A stretch of 64,000 bases of DNA from an uncultured Pelagibacteraceae bacterium (GTDB taxonomy: Bacteria > Pseudomonadota > Alphaproteobacteria > Pelagibacterales > Pelagibacteraceae). A program made the translations under genes and the position numbers. The stretch is from the NCBI GenBank assembly GCA_902612325.1, contig CACMDB010000002.1, positions 88,001 to 152,000 of the forward strand, in the 5' to 3' direction. Under the pieces are notes generated by a model that worked only from the letters and a program-made list of their open reading frames with translations, did not search any database and was not told where the DNA came from. Below, piece after piece: positions 8,358-17,484 of this stretch; position 1 is the stretch's first letter, and every line of letters starts with the position of its first letter.

Positions 8358-8434
8358 TGGTGCGCCTGCTAGGAGTCGAACCCAGAACCTCCTGGTCCGT
8401 AGCCAAGCGCTCTATCCAGTTGAGCTACAGGCGC
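8358..8434 (-). tRNA. tRNA-Arg (anticodon ACG)
   Basis: On the minus strand the acceptor GCGCCTG pairs with CAGGCGC, followed by discriminator A and encoded CCA. The anticodon loop is CTACGGA, giving ACG, which is normally edited to ICG and reads CGU/CGC/CGA. The D-arm and the TTCGACT T-loop are normal. Length is 77 nt including CCA. Confidence 0.96.
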
Positions 8435-8504
8435 ATTTATAAATATATTTGTTTATAGTATATCAATATTTAGTGTATTTTAATGTAAGATAAAATTAAA
8501 ATTT

Positions 8505-9680
8505 ATGAACAGCAAACCTGATGACGTGGTAATTTGCAGTGCAGTTAGGACTCCTATAGGCACTTATGAAGGATCATTAAAAGATTTGAAAGGAGACCAA
8601 CTTGGTACTATCGTAATAAATGAGGTTTTGAAAAGAAGCAAGATATCTAATAATCAAATTGATGAAGTAATAATGGGCCAGGTTTTAACTGCTGGTGGAG
8701 GACAGAACCCTGCCAGACAAGCAGCAGTAAATGCTGGGATTCCCGTGTCCAAACCTGCTTATTTAGTAAACCAAGTTTGTGGATCAGGACTAAGAGCTAT
8801 TATTTCAGGCTACCAACAAATTAAATTAGGAGATGCAAATAATGTAATTTGTGGGGGTCAAGAGAATATGTCGATGACACCTTACTCTTATTTTTATTCA
8901 GAGAAAAAAGAAATTTCAAAAGATCAATTAATCAATACTATGATTTATGATGGTTTAACTGATGCTTTTAAAAATTACCACATGGGAGTTACAGCCGAAA
9001 ATGTTGCAAAAAAGTTTAATATTTCTAGAAAACAACAAGATGAATTTGCTCTTCAATCTCAAAAAAAAACAGAAATTGCAATTGAAAATAATAAATTTGA
9101 TGATGAAATAGTGCGGATAAATCACAAAGGTATTATTTTAGAAAAAGATGAACACCCTAGAAAAGATTTAAAATTATCTGATTTAGAAAAATTAAAAACA
9201 GCTTTTAAAGATGGTGGGACAGTAACACCCGGAAACTCATCTGGCATAAATGATGGAGCAGCTGCTTTGTTATTAACCACATTTAAGGAAGCTCAACAAA
9301 ATTCACTTAAACCATTGGCTAAAATTATTTCCTGGTCATCTGTTGGTTTGGAACCGTCTTTAATGGGTCTTGGCCCTATAGAAGCTATCCGCCAAGCATC
9401 AAAAAAAGTAAATTGGAATTTAAATGAAATTGATTTATTTGAAATTAATGAGGCTTTTGCCGCTCAGGCCATAGCAGTTATCAGTGAATTGGGTATTGAT
9501 GAAAACAAAGTTAATGTAAATGGTGGGGCTATTGCTTTAGGTCACCCAATAGGTGCATCTGGAGCAAGAATACTTGTGACACTTATACATGAAATGAAAA
9601 AACAGAATAAAGAAAGAGGTTGTGCCGCACTTTGTATAGGTGGCGGTATGGGAATTGCGCTATGTGTAGAAAAAATTTAG
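8505..9680 (+). CDS. Acetyl-CoA acetyltransferase (thiolase II)
   Basis: 391 residues, the standard size for biosynthetic/acetoacetyl-CoA thiolases. The acyl-accepting Cys is C92 in NQVCGSGLRA. The GHPIGASGARI signature carries the catalytic His, and the second Cys sits in CIGGGMGIAL near residue 377. It condenses or cleaves acetoacetyl-CoA. No reductase or polymerase for polyhydroxybutyrate is nearby, so the direction in vivo is open (acetoacetyl-CoA degradation or mevalonate-like use). It stands alone on the plus strand between tRNA-Arg and the pyruvate dehydrogenase genes. Confidence 0.93.
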   Translation: MNSKPDDVVICSAVRTPIGTYEGSLKDLKGDQLGTIVINEVLKRSKISNNQIDEVIMGQVLTAGGGQNPARQAAVNAGIPVSKPAYLVNQVCGSGLRAIISGYQQIKLGDANNVICGGQENMSMTPYSYFYSEKKEISKDQLINTMIYDGLTDAFKNYHMGVTAENVAKKFNISRKQQDEFALQSQKKTEIAIENNKFDDEIVRINHKGIILEKDEHPRKDLKLSDLEKLKTAFKDGGTVTPGNSSGINDGAAALLLTTFKEAQQNSLKPLAKIISWSSVGLEPSLMGLGPIEAIRQASKKVNWNLNEIDLFEINEAFAAQAIAVISELGIDENKVNVNGGAIALGHPIGASGARILVTLIHEMKKQNKERGCAALCIGGGMGIALCVEKI

Positions 9681-9793
9681 GAATTAATTTTTCCGTATTT
9701 TTCCTCTAACAATATTTTTTGGATCCACACATTAGCATCTTTATATGTGTTGAATTTTGGTTGAATAAATATATTTAATAACTTTTTAATCAT
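9677..9793 (-). CDS. Putative 38-residue protein of unknown function
   Basis: The minus-strand ORF begins MIKKLLNIFIQP and ends EEKYGKINS. It covers most of the 209-bp gap between the thiolase and aceE, its stop overlapping the thiolase stop. A TTGACA lies about 25-30 bp upstream on the same strand, but no Shine-Dalgarno is visible. The amphipathic, K/E/I-rich composition is ordinary for this genome. It may be real or a chance ORF; the rest of 9794-9889 shows only a TAGAAT-like -10 (about 9832) that could serve aceE. Confidence 0.33.
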   Translation of the reverse strand: MIKKLLNIFIQPKFNTYKDANVWIQKILLEEKYGKINS

Positions 9794-9889
9794 TATTTGA
9801 GTATTTCAATAAAGAGTGTCAAAAAATTGGGTAGAATGTGTTAAAATTAAAGATTAAGTAAATTTTTTTTATGTATAAAACTTTTAAAA

Positions 9890-12800
9890 ATGACTGAAAA
9901 ATTGTTAGTTCCTGACATAGGTGATTTCGAGAACGTGGAAGTTATAGAACTTTTAGTAAAAGAGGGTCAAGATATTAAAAAAAATGATCCTGTTGTTACT
10001 ATTGAAAGTGATAAATCGAGTGTTGAAATACCATCAATATTTTCTGGCAAAGTCGAGTCTGTAAATGTTAAAGTTGGAGATAAGGTTTCAAAGGGAGATT
10101 TATTAATAAATATTTCTTCAAATCAATCATTATCTCAAAAAGAAAGTGTTCCAAAAGAAACTGAAAATTTAATTCAAGAAGCTGAGAGTACTTTAAGAAA
10201 ACATCAGGATCAAAATATTACACAAAAAATAATTGAGACCGAGAAACCAAAAATAATCCAAGTAGTTAAAGAAGGGGATATTGATCCACTAGAAACAAGT
10301 GAATGGTTAGAGTCTTTGTCAGCGGTAATAGAAAAAGACGGAAATCAGAGGGCTCATTATTTAATTAAAGAACTTATCAACAAAGCTTATATGGAAGGTG
10401 CTAATATACCCTATACACAAAATACTCCTTATATAAACACTATACCAGTTAACGAGGAAAAAAAATCTAATGGAGATCAAAACATAGAGAGAAGGATTAG
10501 ATCTTTAATTAGATGGAATGCTGCCGCAATGGTAGTTAGAGCAAATAAAAAATTCCCAGAACTTGGAGGTCATATTGGAACTTTTGCATCTGCAGCAACT
10601 CTTTACGATGTTGGTATGAATCATTTTTGGAGAGCTAAAAATAATAAATTTGGTGGAGATTTAATTTATTTTCAAGGTCATAGCGCTCCAGGTATGTATG
10701 CTAGAGCTTATCTGGAAGGTAGACTTAACGAAAAACAATTAGATAGTTTTAGACAAGAAGTAAACCCTGGTGGTCTTTCCTCATATCCTCATCCTTGGCT
10801 AATGCCGAATTTTTGGCAATTTCCAACAGTGTCCATGGGATTAGGTCCAATGCTTGCAATTTATCAAGCAAGATTCATGAAGTACTTAATCAATAGAGGT
10901 CTCATCAAAGATGAAGGGAGAAAAGTTTGGGCATTTTTAGGTGACGGTGAAATGGATGAACCGGAATCTTTAGGCGCTATTGGTTTAGCCGCAAGAGAAA
11001 AATTAGATAACTTAATATTTGTTGTAAATTGTAATCTTCAAAGACTGGACGGACCAGTTCGTGGAAACGGAAAGATAATTCAGGAATTAGAGGGAATTTT
11101 TAGAGGTGCAGGATGGAATGTTATAAAAGTTATTTGGGGCTCTTATTGGGATCCATTGCTTGCCAATGATAAAACAGGTCATTTAGTTAAAACAATGAAT
11201 GAGACTGTCGATGGCGAGTATCAAGCAATGAAAGCAAGAGACGGTGCGTATGTGAGAGAAAAATTTTTTGGAAAATATTTAGAGACCAAAGAGTTGGTTT
11301 CCAGTCTTTCAGACAAAGATATTTGGCGATTAAACAGGGGTGGTCATGACCCTCATAAAGTTTTTGCAGCTTATGATAAAGCATCTAAAAATGTTGGAAG
11401 TCCCACAGTTGTAATTGCAAAAACTATTAAGGGTTATGGAATGGGCAAAAGTGGTGAAAGTGTAAATACAACTCACCAGACTAAGAAATTAGATATCGAC
11501 GACTTAATGTATTACAGAGATAGGTTTGATGTTCCATTAACAGATCAACAAGTTAAGAATATTGAATACTACAAGCCTGATCAAAATTCTCCAGAGATTA
11601 AATATATAAATGAAAGACGAATTCAATTGGGTGGTTTTATTCCTGAAAGAACAACTTACGCGAAACCTGTTAAAGCACCACCAAAAGATATTTTTGATAA
11701 TATGAAAGTTTCTACAGGTGAAAAAGAAATGTCGACCACAATGGCATTGGTCAGAATGTTAACAAACCTTTTGAGAGATAAAAATGTTGCGCCAAGACTG
11801 GTTCCAATCATACCTGATGAGGCTAGAACATTCGGAATGGAGGGTTTTTTCCAAAAAATAGGAATTTATGCTCATGAAGGTCAAAAATATGAGCCAGAAG
11901 ACTCTGCTCAATTAAGTTCGTATAAAGAGGAAAAGAGTGGTCAAGTTTTAGAGGAAGGAATTAACGAGGCTGGAGCGATGTCATCTTGGATCGCTGCGGG
12001 AACTTCATATACAAACCATGATATAGAAATGATCCCAATTTATCTTTTTTACTCAATGTTTGGCTTTCAGAGAATTGGTGATTTTGCTTGGGCGGGTGCT
12101 GATAGCCAGTCAAGAGGGTTTTTAATCGGAGCAACCGCTGGAAGAACAACTCTTGCTGGAGAAGGTTTACAACATCAAGATGGTCATAGTCATTTGATGG
12201 CTTCAACTATTCCTAATTGCAGATCATACGATCCAACATTTCACTATGAGCTTGCAGTCATTTTTCGAGAAGGTTTAAAAAGAATGCATGAGAAAAAAGA
12301 AAATATTTTCTATTATATTACAACCATGAATGAAAATTATCCTCATCCAGAAATGCCAAAAGATAAATCATGTGAGGATGGTATTTTAAAAGGAATGTAT
12401 AAAATTAAGGAGTTTAACAAGTATAAAAAAACTAAAATTCAATTTCTTGGATCTGGCACAATCTTAAGAGAAATGATAGCTGGCGCAGAAATATTACAAA
12501 AAGAGTATCAAATTGATAGTGAGATTTGGAGTGTAACAAGCTTTAATGAATTAAGAAGGGATGGTCTTGAGGTAGAGAGATACAATCTTCTAAATCCTGA
12601 TAAAGAGCTTAAAAAAAGCTATGTAGAAAAATGTTTGGGTAATACTGAAGGACCAATTTTAGCAGCTTCTGATTATATGAGAATGAATTCTGATCAGATT
12701 AGGCCATACGTAAATAAAAGTTTTTATTCATTAGGGACCGATGGATTTGGTCGAAGTGATACAAGGAAGAAGTTAAGAAAATTTTTTGAAGTTGATAAGG

Positions 12801-12925
12801 AACATATCACAACATATGGGTTGAGTATCTTAGCTAAGGAACAGCTTATTGCATCAAAATATGCAAAAGAAGCAATTAAAAAGTATAAGATTGATATTGA
12901 TAAACCCATGCCAACAAAATTATAG
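9890..12925 (+). CDS. aceE: Pyruvate dehydrogenase E1 (homodimeric, AceE type) with N-terminal lipoyl domain
   Basis: 1011 residues. Residues 1-78 are a complete biotinyl/lipoyl domain with the swinging-arm Lys K42 in ESDKSSVEIPS. Residues 79-128 are a charged linker. From about residue 129 (GDIDPLETSEWL) the protein follows the homodimeric AceE family over ~880 residues, with the thiamin diphosphate motif GDGEMDEPES ... NCN near 350-385. AceE decarboxylates pyruvate and reductively acetylates the lipoyl group of E2. Lipoyl domains normally sit on E2, so this E1 fusion is uncommon. The E2 gene follows after one base; the E3 (lipoamide dehydrogenase) gene is not in the cluster. The ATG is chosen because it opens the lipoyl domain at its normal N-terminus. 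Confidence 0.95.
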   Translation: MTEKLLVPDIGDFENVEVIELLVKEGQDIKKNDPVVTIESDKSSVEIPSIFSGKVESVNVKVGDKVSKGDLLINISSNQSLSQKESVPKETENLIQEAESTLRKHQDQNITQKIIETEKPKIIQVVKEGDIDPLETSEWLESLSAVIEKDGNQRAHYLIKELINKAYMEGANIPYTQNTPYINTIPVNEEKKSNGDQNIERRIRSLIRWNAAAMVVRANKKFPELGGHIGTFASAATLYDVGMNHFWRAKNNKFGGDLIYFQGHSAPGMYARAYLEGRLNEKQLDSFRQEVNPGGLSSYPHPWLMPNFWQFPTVSMGLGPMLAIYQARFMKYLINRGLIKDEGRKVWAFLGDGEMDEPESLGAIGLAAREKLDNLIFVVNCNLQRLDGPVRGNGKIIQELEGIFRGAGWNVIKVIWGSYWDPLLANDKTGHLVKTMNETVDGEYQAMKARDGAYVREKFFGKYLETKELVSSLSDKDIWRLNRGGHDPHKVFAAYDKASKNVGSPTVVIAKTIKGYGMGKSGESVNTTHQTKKLDIDDLMYYRDRFDVPLTDQQVKNIEYYKPDQNSPEIKYINERRIQLGGFIPERTTYAKPVKAPPKDIFDNMKVSTGEKEMSTTMALVRMLTNLLRDKNVAPRLVPIIPDEARTFGMEGFFQKIGIYAHEGQKYEPEDSAQLSSYKEEKSGQVLEEGINEAGAMSSWIAAGTSYTNHDIEMIPIYLFYSMFGFQRIGDFAWAGADSQSRGFLIGATAGRTTLAGEGLQHQDGHSHLMASTIPNCRSYDPTFHYELAVIFREGLKRMHEKKENIFYYITTMNENYPHPEMPKDKSCEDGILKGMYKIKEFNKYKKTKIQFLGSGTILREMIAGAEILQKEYQIDSEIWSVTSFNELRRDGLEVERYNLLNPDKELKKSYVEKCLGNTEGPILAASDYMRMNSDQIRPYVNKSFYSLGTDGFGRSDTRKKLRKFFEVDKEHITTYGLSILAKEQLIASKYAKEAIKKYKIDIDKPMPTKL
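10001..10032 (+). repeat. 32-bp exact repeat shared by aceE and aceF lipoyl domains (copy 1)
   Basis: The 32 bases encoding the lipoyl-lysine loop (I-E-S-D-K-S-S-V-E-I-P) are identical at the DNA level to 13041-13072 in the E2 gene, including third codon positions. Flanking lipoyl-domain sequence is similar but diverged. Confidence 0.9.
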
Positions 12926-12926
12926 A

Positions 12927-14201
12927 ATGACCAAAAAAGATATAAAAGTTCCAAATATTGGAGAATTTAAAGATGTAGAGGTTATTGAAATTATAGTCAA
13001 AAAAGGTCAAGAGATTAAAAAAAATGATCCTTTAATAACAATTGAAAGTGATAAATCGAGTGTTGAAATACCCTCATTACATAATGGAATAGTTACAGAA
13101 TTAAATTTAAATGTTGGGGATAAGGTTTCTGAAGGTGATAAAATATTAGAAATTGAATTAAAAGACAATCAAGTAGAAACTCAATTAAAAACTGAAGAAA
13201 TTAAAACAATTAAAAAAGAAAATACTAAGGAAAAAAAAATAGAAATTAGAAGAGAAGTTGGATCAAAAAATGTTATCGTAAAAGATTTTTCTAAAAAAAC
13301 TGCAGCCTCACCAAAAGTAAGAAAATTTGCAAGAGAACTTGGTGTTGATATTAGTAAAGTTGAAGGTAGTGAAAGACTAGGAAGAGTAACTGAAAGTGAT
13401 GTAAAGTCATTTGTCGCAAATAAGCCTGAGAGAAATTCGGAAAAAGAATTCAAAAAAGATGAAATGATAGAACTAGAATATCCTCACTCTGAATTTGGAA
13501 AAACAGAAATAAAGGATATCCCAAGAGTGAAAAGACTTTCGTCTAAATATCTTATGAATTCTTGGACCAATATTCCTCATGTGACGAATCATGATGAAGC
13601 AGATATAACTGAATTAGAGGAGTTTAGAACATCTCTTACAGATATTTACACTGGAGAAAAAAAAAAAATTACTCCTTTAGCTTTTATCGTCAAAGCATTA
13701 ACTGCATCACTTAAAAAATTTCCAAATTTTAATTCATCTATAGATGAAATTGATGAAGGAAAAATGACCTTAAAAAAGTATTACCATATTGGAATAGCTG
13801 TAGATACGAAGCATGGGCTTATGGTGCCAAAACTAAGAAATGCTGATAATAAGAATATTTCATTAATTGGCAACGAACTTAAAAAATTAAGTGATCAGTG
13901 CAGGAATCTTAAAATTGATAAAAAAGAATTATTTGGTGGTTCTATGACAATAACAAGTTTAGGAGGTATTGGCGGTTCTTTTTTTACACCTATAATTAAT
14001 TATCCTGAAGTTGCAATTTTGGGAGTTGGCAAATCTCAAAAAAAACAAATTTTTATTGATGGAAAATTTATTACACGAACAATGTTACCTTTATCTTTAT
14101 CATATGATCACAGAATAATTGATGGAGCTGAAGCAGCTCGATTTAACAACGATTTGAAAGACAATCTTGGAAAAAATTTTGCTTACAAATTAGCCGTGTA
14201 A
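12927..14201 (+). CDS. aceF: Pyruvate dehydrogenase E2, dihydrolipoamide acetyltransferase
   Basis: 424 residues from the ATG one base after the aceE stop. Residues 1-78 are a lipoyl domain (K43). Residues ~128-168 are the peripheral-subunit-binding domain (ASPKVRKFARELGVDISKV). Residues ~195-424 are the acyltransferase catalytic domain, with the active-site pair in SYDHRIIDGAEAA (H395, D399). It transfers the acetyl group from lipoyl to CoA and forms the core of the complex. An in-frame ATG 78 bp upstream, inside aceE, gives 26 extra residues unlike the family and is not used here. With only one lipoyl domain of its own, E2 may share acyl traffic with the E1-borne lipoyl domain. Confidence 0.95.
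   Translation: MTKKDIKVPNIGEFKDVEVIEIIVKKGQEIKKNDPLITIESDKSSVEIPSLHNGIVTELNLNVGDKVSEGDKILEIELKDNQVETQLKTEEIKTIKKENTKEKKIEIRREVGSKNVIVKDFSKKTAASPKVRKFARELGVDISKVEGSERLGRVTESDVKSFVANKPERNSEKEFKKDEMIELEYPHSEFGKTEIKDIPRVKRLSSKYLMNSWTNIPHVTNHDEADITELEEFRTSLTDIYTGEKKKITPLAFIVKALTASLKKFPNFNSSIDEIDEGKMTLKKYYHIGIAVDTKHGLMVPKLRNADNKNISLIGNELKKLSDQCRNLKIDKKELFGGSMTITSLGGIGGSFFTPIINYPEVAILGVGKSQKKQIFIDGKFITRTMLPLSLSYDHRIIDGAEAARFNNDLKDNLGKNFAYKLAV
13041..13072 (+). repeat. 32-bp exact repeat shared by aceE and aceF lipoyl domains (copy 2)
   Basis: Identical to 10001-10032; see that entry. It covers the lipoyl-lysine codon of E2 (13053-13055). Confidence 0.9.
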
Positions 14202-14205
14202 AAAT

Positions 14206-15096
14206 ATGTCAAAAACTCTCTCATTATTTAGTGCACTATTATGCACTTTCATTTGGGGGACTACATTTATTGCACAAGATACAGGCATGGACGACATCGG
14301 CCCATTCACTTTTAATTCAGTAAGATTTTTTGTGGGTTTTTTAGCAATTGTTCCTTTAGCATTAATGTTTGAAGCAAAAAAATTAAAAAAAGAATTTAGG
14401 TTTGATACAAAAACATTCGTTATCCTGTCCTTTTTAATTGGACTATCATTATTTTTGGGCTCAGCATTACAACAGGTTGCGTTGCTTTACACTGATGTAG
14501 CAAATGCTGCTTTTTTTACAATTTTTTATGTGCCAATGGTCCCAATAATTATTTTCATTTTTAAAAAAGATTTTTTACACTGGAGTGTATGGCCATCAGT
14601 AATTTTATGTTTAATTGGCGGATATTTGTTAACAAATTTTCAAGATGTAACTGTAAGATTAGGTGATACCCTTGTGGTATTAGGAGCTTTATTTTGGAGT
14701 ACACATATTATTTTTACTGGTATGATTGTCAAAAAGTACAATCTACCATTGACTATCGGTGCAATTCAAACTCTGCTAGTTGCTCTATTCTCATTTATAA
14801 TAGGTTTATTTTCTGAAGAATTTGTAATCGATAATATATTAAATGAAATAGACTCGATTTTATATGCTGGTATTTTATCAGGTGGTTTTGCATTTGTTTT
14901 ACAAATATATGCTCAAAGAAATATAACTCCAGCACCAGCAGCAATTATTTTTTCTTTGGAGGGTGTGTTTGCAACAATTGCCGCTTGGTTTCTTTTAAAT
15001 CAAATATTAGGCATTAATAATTTACTTGGTTGTTTTTTTATATTAAGTGGAGTTTTATTATCTCAATTAGTTCCATTAATAAGGAAAGCAAGTTAA
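14206..15096 (+). CDS. EamA/DMT-superfamily transporter
   Basis: 296 residues with about ten hydrophobic segments arranged as two EamA repeats. The first starts ALLCTFIWGTTFIAQDTG and the second GALFWSTHIIFTG, the usual opening motif of each repeat. Members export or import metabolites, but the substrate cannot be inferred. It starts 4 bp after aceF and may be in the same transcript. Its 3' end overlaps the convergent uppP by 4 bp. Confidence 0.85.
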   Translation: MSKTLSLFSALLCTFIWGTTFIAQDTGMDDIGPFTFNSVRFFVGFLAIVPLALMFEAKKLKKEFRFDTKTFVILSFLIGLSLFLGSALQQVALLYTDVANAAFFTIFYVPMVPIIIFIFKKDFLHWSVWPSVILCLIGGYLLTNFQDVTVRLGDTLVVLGALFWSTHIIFTGMIVKKYNLPLTIGAIQTLLVALFSFIIGLFSEEFVIDNILNEIDSILYAGILSGGFAFVLQIYAQRNITPAPAAIIFSLEGVFATIAAWFLLNQILGINNLLGCFFILSGVLLSQLVPLIRKAS

Positions 15097-15860
15097 ATAT
15101 ATATAATATAAAATAATATTAAGCCAAGAATTATCCGATAAATTACAAATACATTAAAAGAAATTTTACTTATAAATTTAAGAAAATACTTAATTGTAAA
15201 AAATGAAAACATAAATGATAAAAAAGTAGCAATTAATAATAAATAATTAATTTCTATTGATTGTTCAAAAACCTTTCTTAAACCTAGGAAACTTGCTCCT
15301 GCTAATGCAGGTATAGACAATAAAAAAGAAATTTTACTAGCGTCTGTTCTATTGAAATTCAAAAATCTTGCTGCCGTAATTGTTATTCCAGCCCTACTAA
15401 CTCCTGGTATCAACGCTAATATTTGAAATAAACCAATTAATAAAACTGATTTAATATTTAAATCTGTAGAAATGTTTCGATCAATTTTTCTTTGATCAGC
15501 AAAGAAAAGTATGAATCCAAAAAATAGTGTTGTTGATGCAATTACTTTTGTGTTTCTTAAAAGATGAATAAATTCGGTAGAATATAAAATGTATCCAAAA
15601 ATTATTAAAGGCAAGGAGCCAATAATTATTAGACTTAATAACCTATTATTATTTCTCAGATCAAATAACTCTTTTCTAAAATAAAAAATTACTGCGATTA
15701 ATGAGCCTAAATGTAGACTTATGTCTATTAATAAAGAACTTGTTTCTAAATCATAAAAATTTGATACCAATATTAAATGAGCTGACGAACTTATGGGTAA
15801 AAATTCAGAAATTCCTTGAACAGCAGAAAGAATTAAAATTTCTATAAAATCTTGCAACAT
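15093..15860 (-). CDS. uppP: Undecaprenyl-diphosphatase UppP (BacA)
   Basis: 255 residues, polytopic. Both family signatures are present: GISEFLPISSSAHLIL near residues 16-31 and PGVSRAGITITAARF near 152-166, carrying the catalytic Glu, Ser and Arg. The enzyme dephosphorylates undecaprenyl pyrophosphate to regenerate the lipid carrier for peptidoglycan and surface glycans. It is transcribed away from gltD; the shared upstream region 15861-16044 carries an 8-bp palindrome ACACGTGT and a longer inverted repeat. Confidence 0.94.
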   Translation of the reverse strand: MLQDFIEILILSAVQGISEFLPISSSAHLILVSNFYDLETSSLLIDISLHLGSLIAVIFYFRKELFDLRNNNRLLSLIIIGSLPLIIFGYILYSTEFIHLLRNTKVIASTTLFFGFILFFADQRKIDRNISTDLNIKSVLLIGLFQILALIPGVSRAGITITAARFLNFNRTDASKISFLLSIPALAGASFLGLRKVFEQSIEINYLLLIATFLSFMFSFFTIKYFLKFISKISFNVFVIYRIILGLILFYIIYI

Positions 15861-15870
15861 ACACGTGTCG

Positions 15871-15952
15871 TAGCTTAAAAAATATTCATTTTAAACAATT
15901 CGATTTAATCATATTAGGTATGCAAAAATCAGATTAAGTAGATTTTAAGCTA
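15871..15952. repeat. 10-bp inverted repeat between uppP and gltD
   Basis: TAGCTTAAAA (15871-15880) and its exact complement TTTTAAGCTA (15943-15952) enclose 62 nt. A weaker inner pair, TTTAATC / GATTAAG, is nested inside. It could be the base of a leader stem-loop or a pair of protein sites for glutamate synthase control. A TATATT -10-like hexamer at 16016-16021 would put transcription start after it, which favours DNA sites over an RNA leader. Confidence 0.5.
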
Positions 15953-16044
15953 ATAATTATTGTAATTAGGTAATAATAACTGACCTATTTATTTCTTTTA
16001 CTAGTAAAAACTATGTATATTTTGCGATAAATTTATAAAAACTT

Positions 16045-17484
16045 ATGACTGATAAAATGCTAAAATTCGTAAAAATAGGTCAACAAACCCCACCTAAAAG
16101 AGGAGTTGATAATAGGAAAGATGATTTTAATGAAATCTATGATGAATTTATCACTCAAAAAGCACAAGAGCAGTCAAGTAGATGTTCTCAATGTGGCGTT
16201 CCTTTTTGCCAAGTCCATTGTCCTTTAAGTAACAACATTCCTGATTGGCTTAAATTAACTGCTGAAGGCAGATTGAAGGAAGCTTATGAATTATCTCAAA
16301 GTACAAATAATATGCCTGAGGTTTGTGGCAGAATATGCCCTCAAGACAGATTATGTGAGGGTAATTGTGTTATTGAGCAGTCAGGTCATGGCACTGTAAC
16401 AATTGGATCAGTTGAAAAATATATTACTGATAGTGCTTGGGAGAACGGATGGGTAAAGCCTATATCAATCAAACACGAAAAAGACCAAAGTGTTGGAATA
16501 ATTGGTGCTGGACCCGCTGGACTGGCAGCTGCTGAACAACTTAGGAAAAATGGATATCAAATTACTGTTTATGACAGATATGACAGAGCGGGTGGTTTGT
16601 TAATTTATGGAATTCCAAATTTTAAATTAGAAAAACATGTGGTCGAGAGGAGAACAAAATTGTTGAAAGATGGTGGAATTAAATTTGAACAAAATTTTGA
16701 GGTTGGTAAGGATGCAACTTTAGAGCAATTGAGAAAAAAACATGATGCAATTTTAATTGCTACTGGAGTTTATAAACCAAGAGAAATTAATCTACCAGGT
16801 AATGATTTAGATAATATTTTTCCTGCTATGGAGTTTTTAACAGCATCAAATAAAAAGGGGTTGGGAGATAAAGTTGATTTATTTGATAAAGGTATATTAA
16901 ACGCAGAGGGTAAAGATGTAGTTGTTATTGGAGGTGGAGATACCGCAATGGATTGTGTTCGAACATCTGTAAGACAAAAAGCTAATTCAGTTAAATGTTT
17001 ATATAGAAGAGATAAAGATAACATGCCTGGATCTGCAAGAGAAGTAGCTAATGCAGAAGAAGAGGGTGTTGAATTTGTTTGGTTGTCTAGTCCAAAAGAA
17101 TTTAGAGGAAAAAATAAAATTGAAAAATTAATTGTAGATCAAATTCAACTTGGAGATCCGGATGACTCAGGTAGAAGAAGACCAGAAATTAAACAAGGAT
17201 CCGAATTTGAAATTAAGGCAGATATGGTAATAAAAGCTTTAGGATTTGATCCAGAAAACTTGCCATTATTATTTGAGGCACAAGAATTACAAGTTACAAA
17301 ATGGGGAACAATTAAAACTGACTTTGACACTATGGAAACTAATATTAAAGGTGTCTTTGCTGCAGGGGATATTGTAAGAGGTGCATCTTTAGTTGTTTGG
17401 GCAATTAAAGATGGTAGAGATGCTGCTTTATCAATTAAGTCTTATCTTGAAAATATCGAATTAAAAAAATCTAAAGTTGCGTAA
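16045..17484 (+). CDS. gltD: Glutamate synthase small subunit
   Basis: 479 residues. The N-terminal Fe-S region carries two Cys clusters, CSQCGVPFCQVHCP near residues 49-62 and CGRICPQDRLCEGNC near 93-108. Next comes the FAD-binding GIIGAGPAGLAAAE near 150 and the NADPH-binding VVIGGGDTAMDC near 293. This is the standard beta subunit that feeds NADPH electrons to GltB in glutamate formation from glutamine and 2-oxoglutarate. It precedes gltB with a one-base TAATG overlap; the small-subunit-first order is the reverse of E. coli gltBD. Confidence 0.96.
   Translation: MTDKMLKFVKIGQQTPPKRGVDNRKDDFNEIYDEFITQKAQEQSSRCSQCGVPFCQVHCPLSNNIPDWLKLTAEGRLKEAYELSQSTNNMPEVCGRICPQDRLCEGNCVIEQSGHGTVTIGSVEKYITDSAWENGWVKPISIKHEKDQSVGIIGAGPAGLAAAEQLRKNGYQITVYDRYDRAGGLLIYGIPNFKLEKHVVERRTKLLKDGGIKFEQNFEVGKDATLEQLRKKHDAILIATGVYKPREINLPGNDLDNIFPAMEFLTASNKKGLGDKVDLFDKGILNAEGKDVVVIGGGDTAMDCVRTSVRQKANSVKCLYRRDKDNMPGSAREVANAEEEGVEFVWLSSPKEFRGKNKIEKLIVDQIQLGDPDDSGRRRPEIKQGSEFEIKADMVIKALGFDPENLPLLFEAQELQVTKWGTIKTDFDTMETNIKGVFAAGDIVRGASLVVWAIKDGRDAALSIKSYLENIELKKSKVA

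Noticed and set aside
12849..12926. A 26-residue N-terminal extension of aceF from an upstream ATG inside aceE
   Set aside because: The ATG at 12927 starts the lipoyl domain at its normal position and is one base after the aceE stop; the extension is the aceE tail in another frame.
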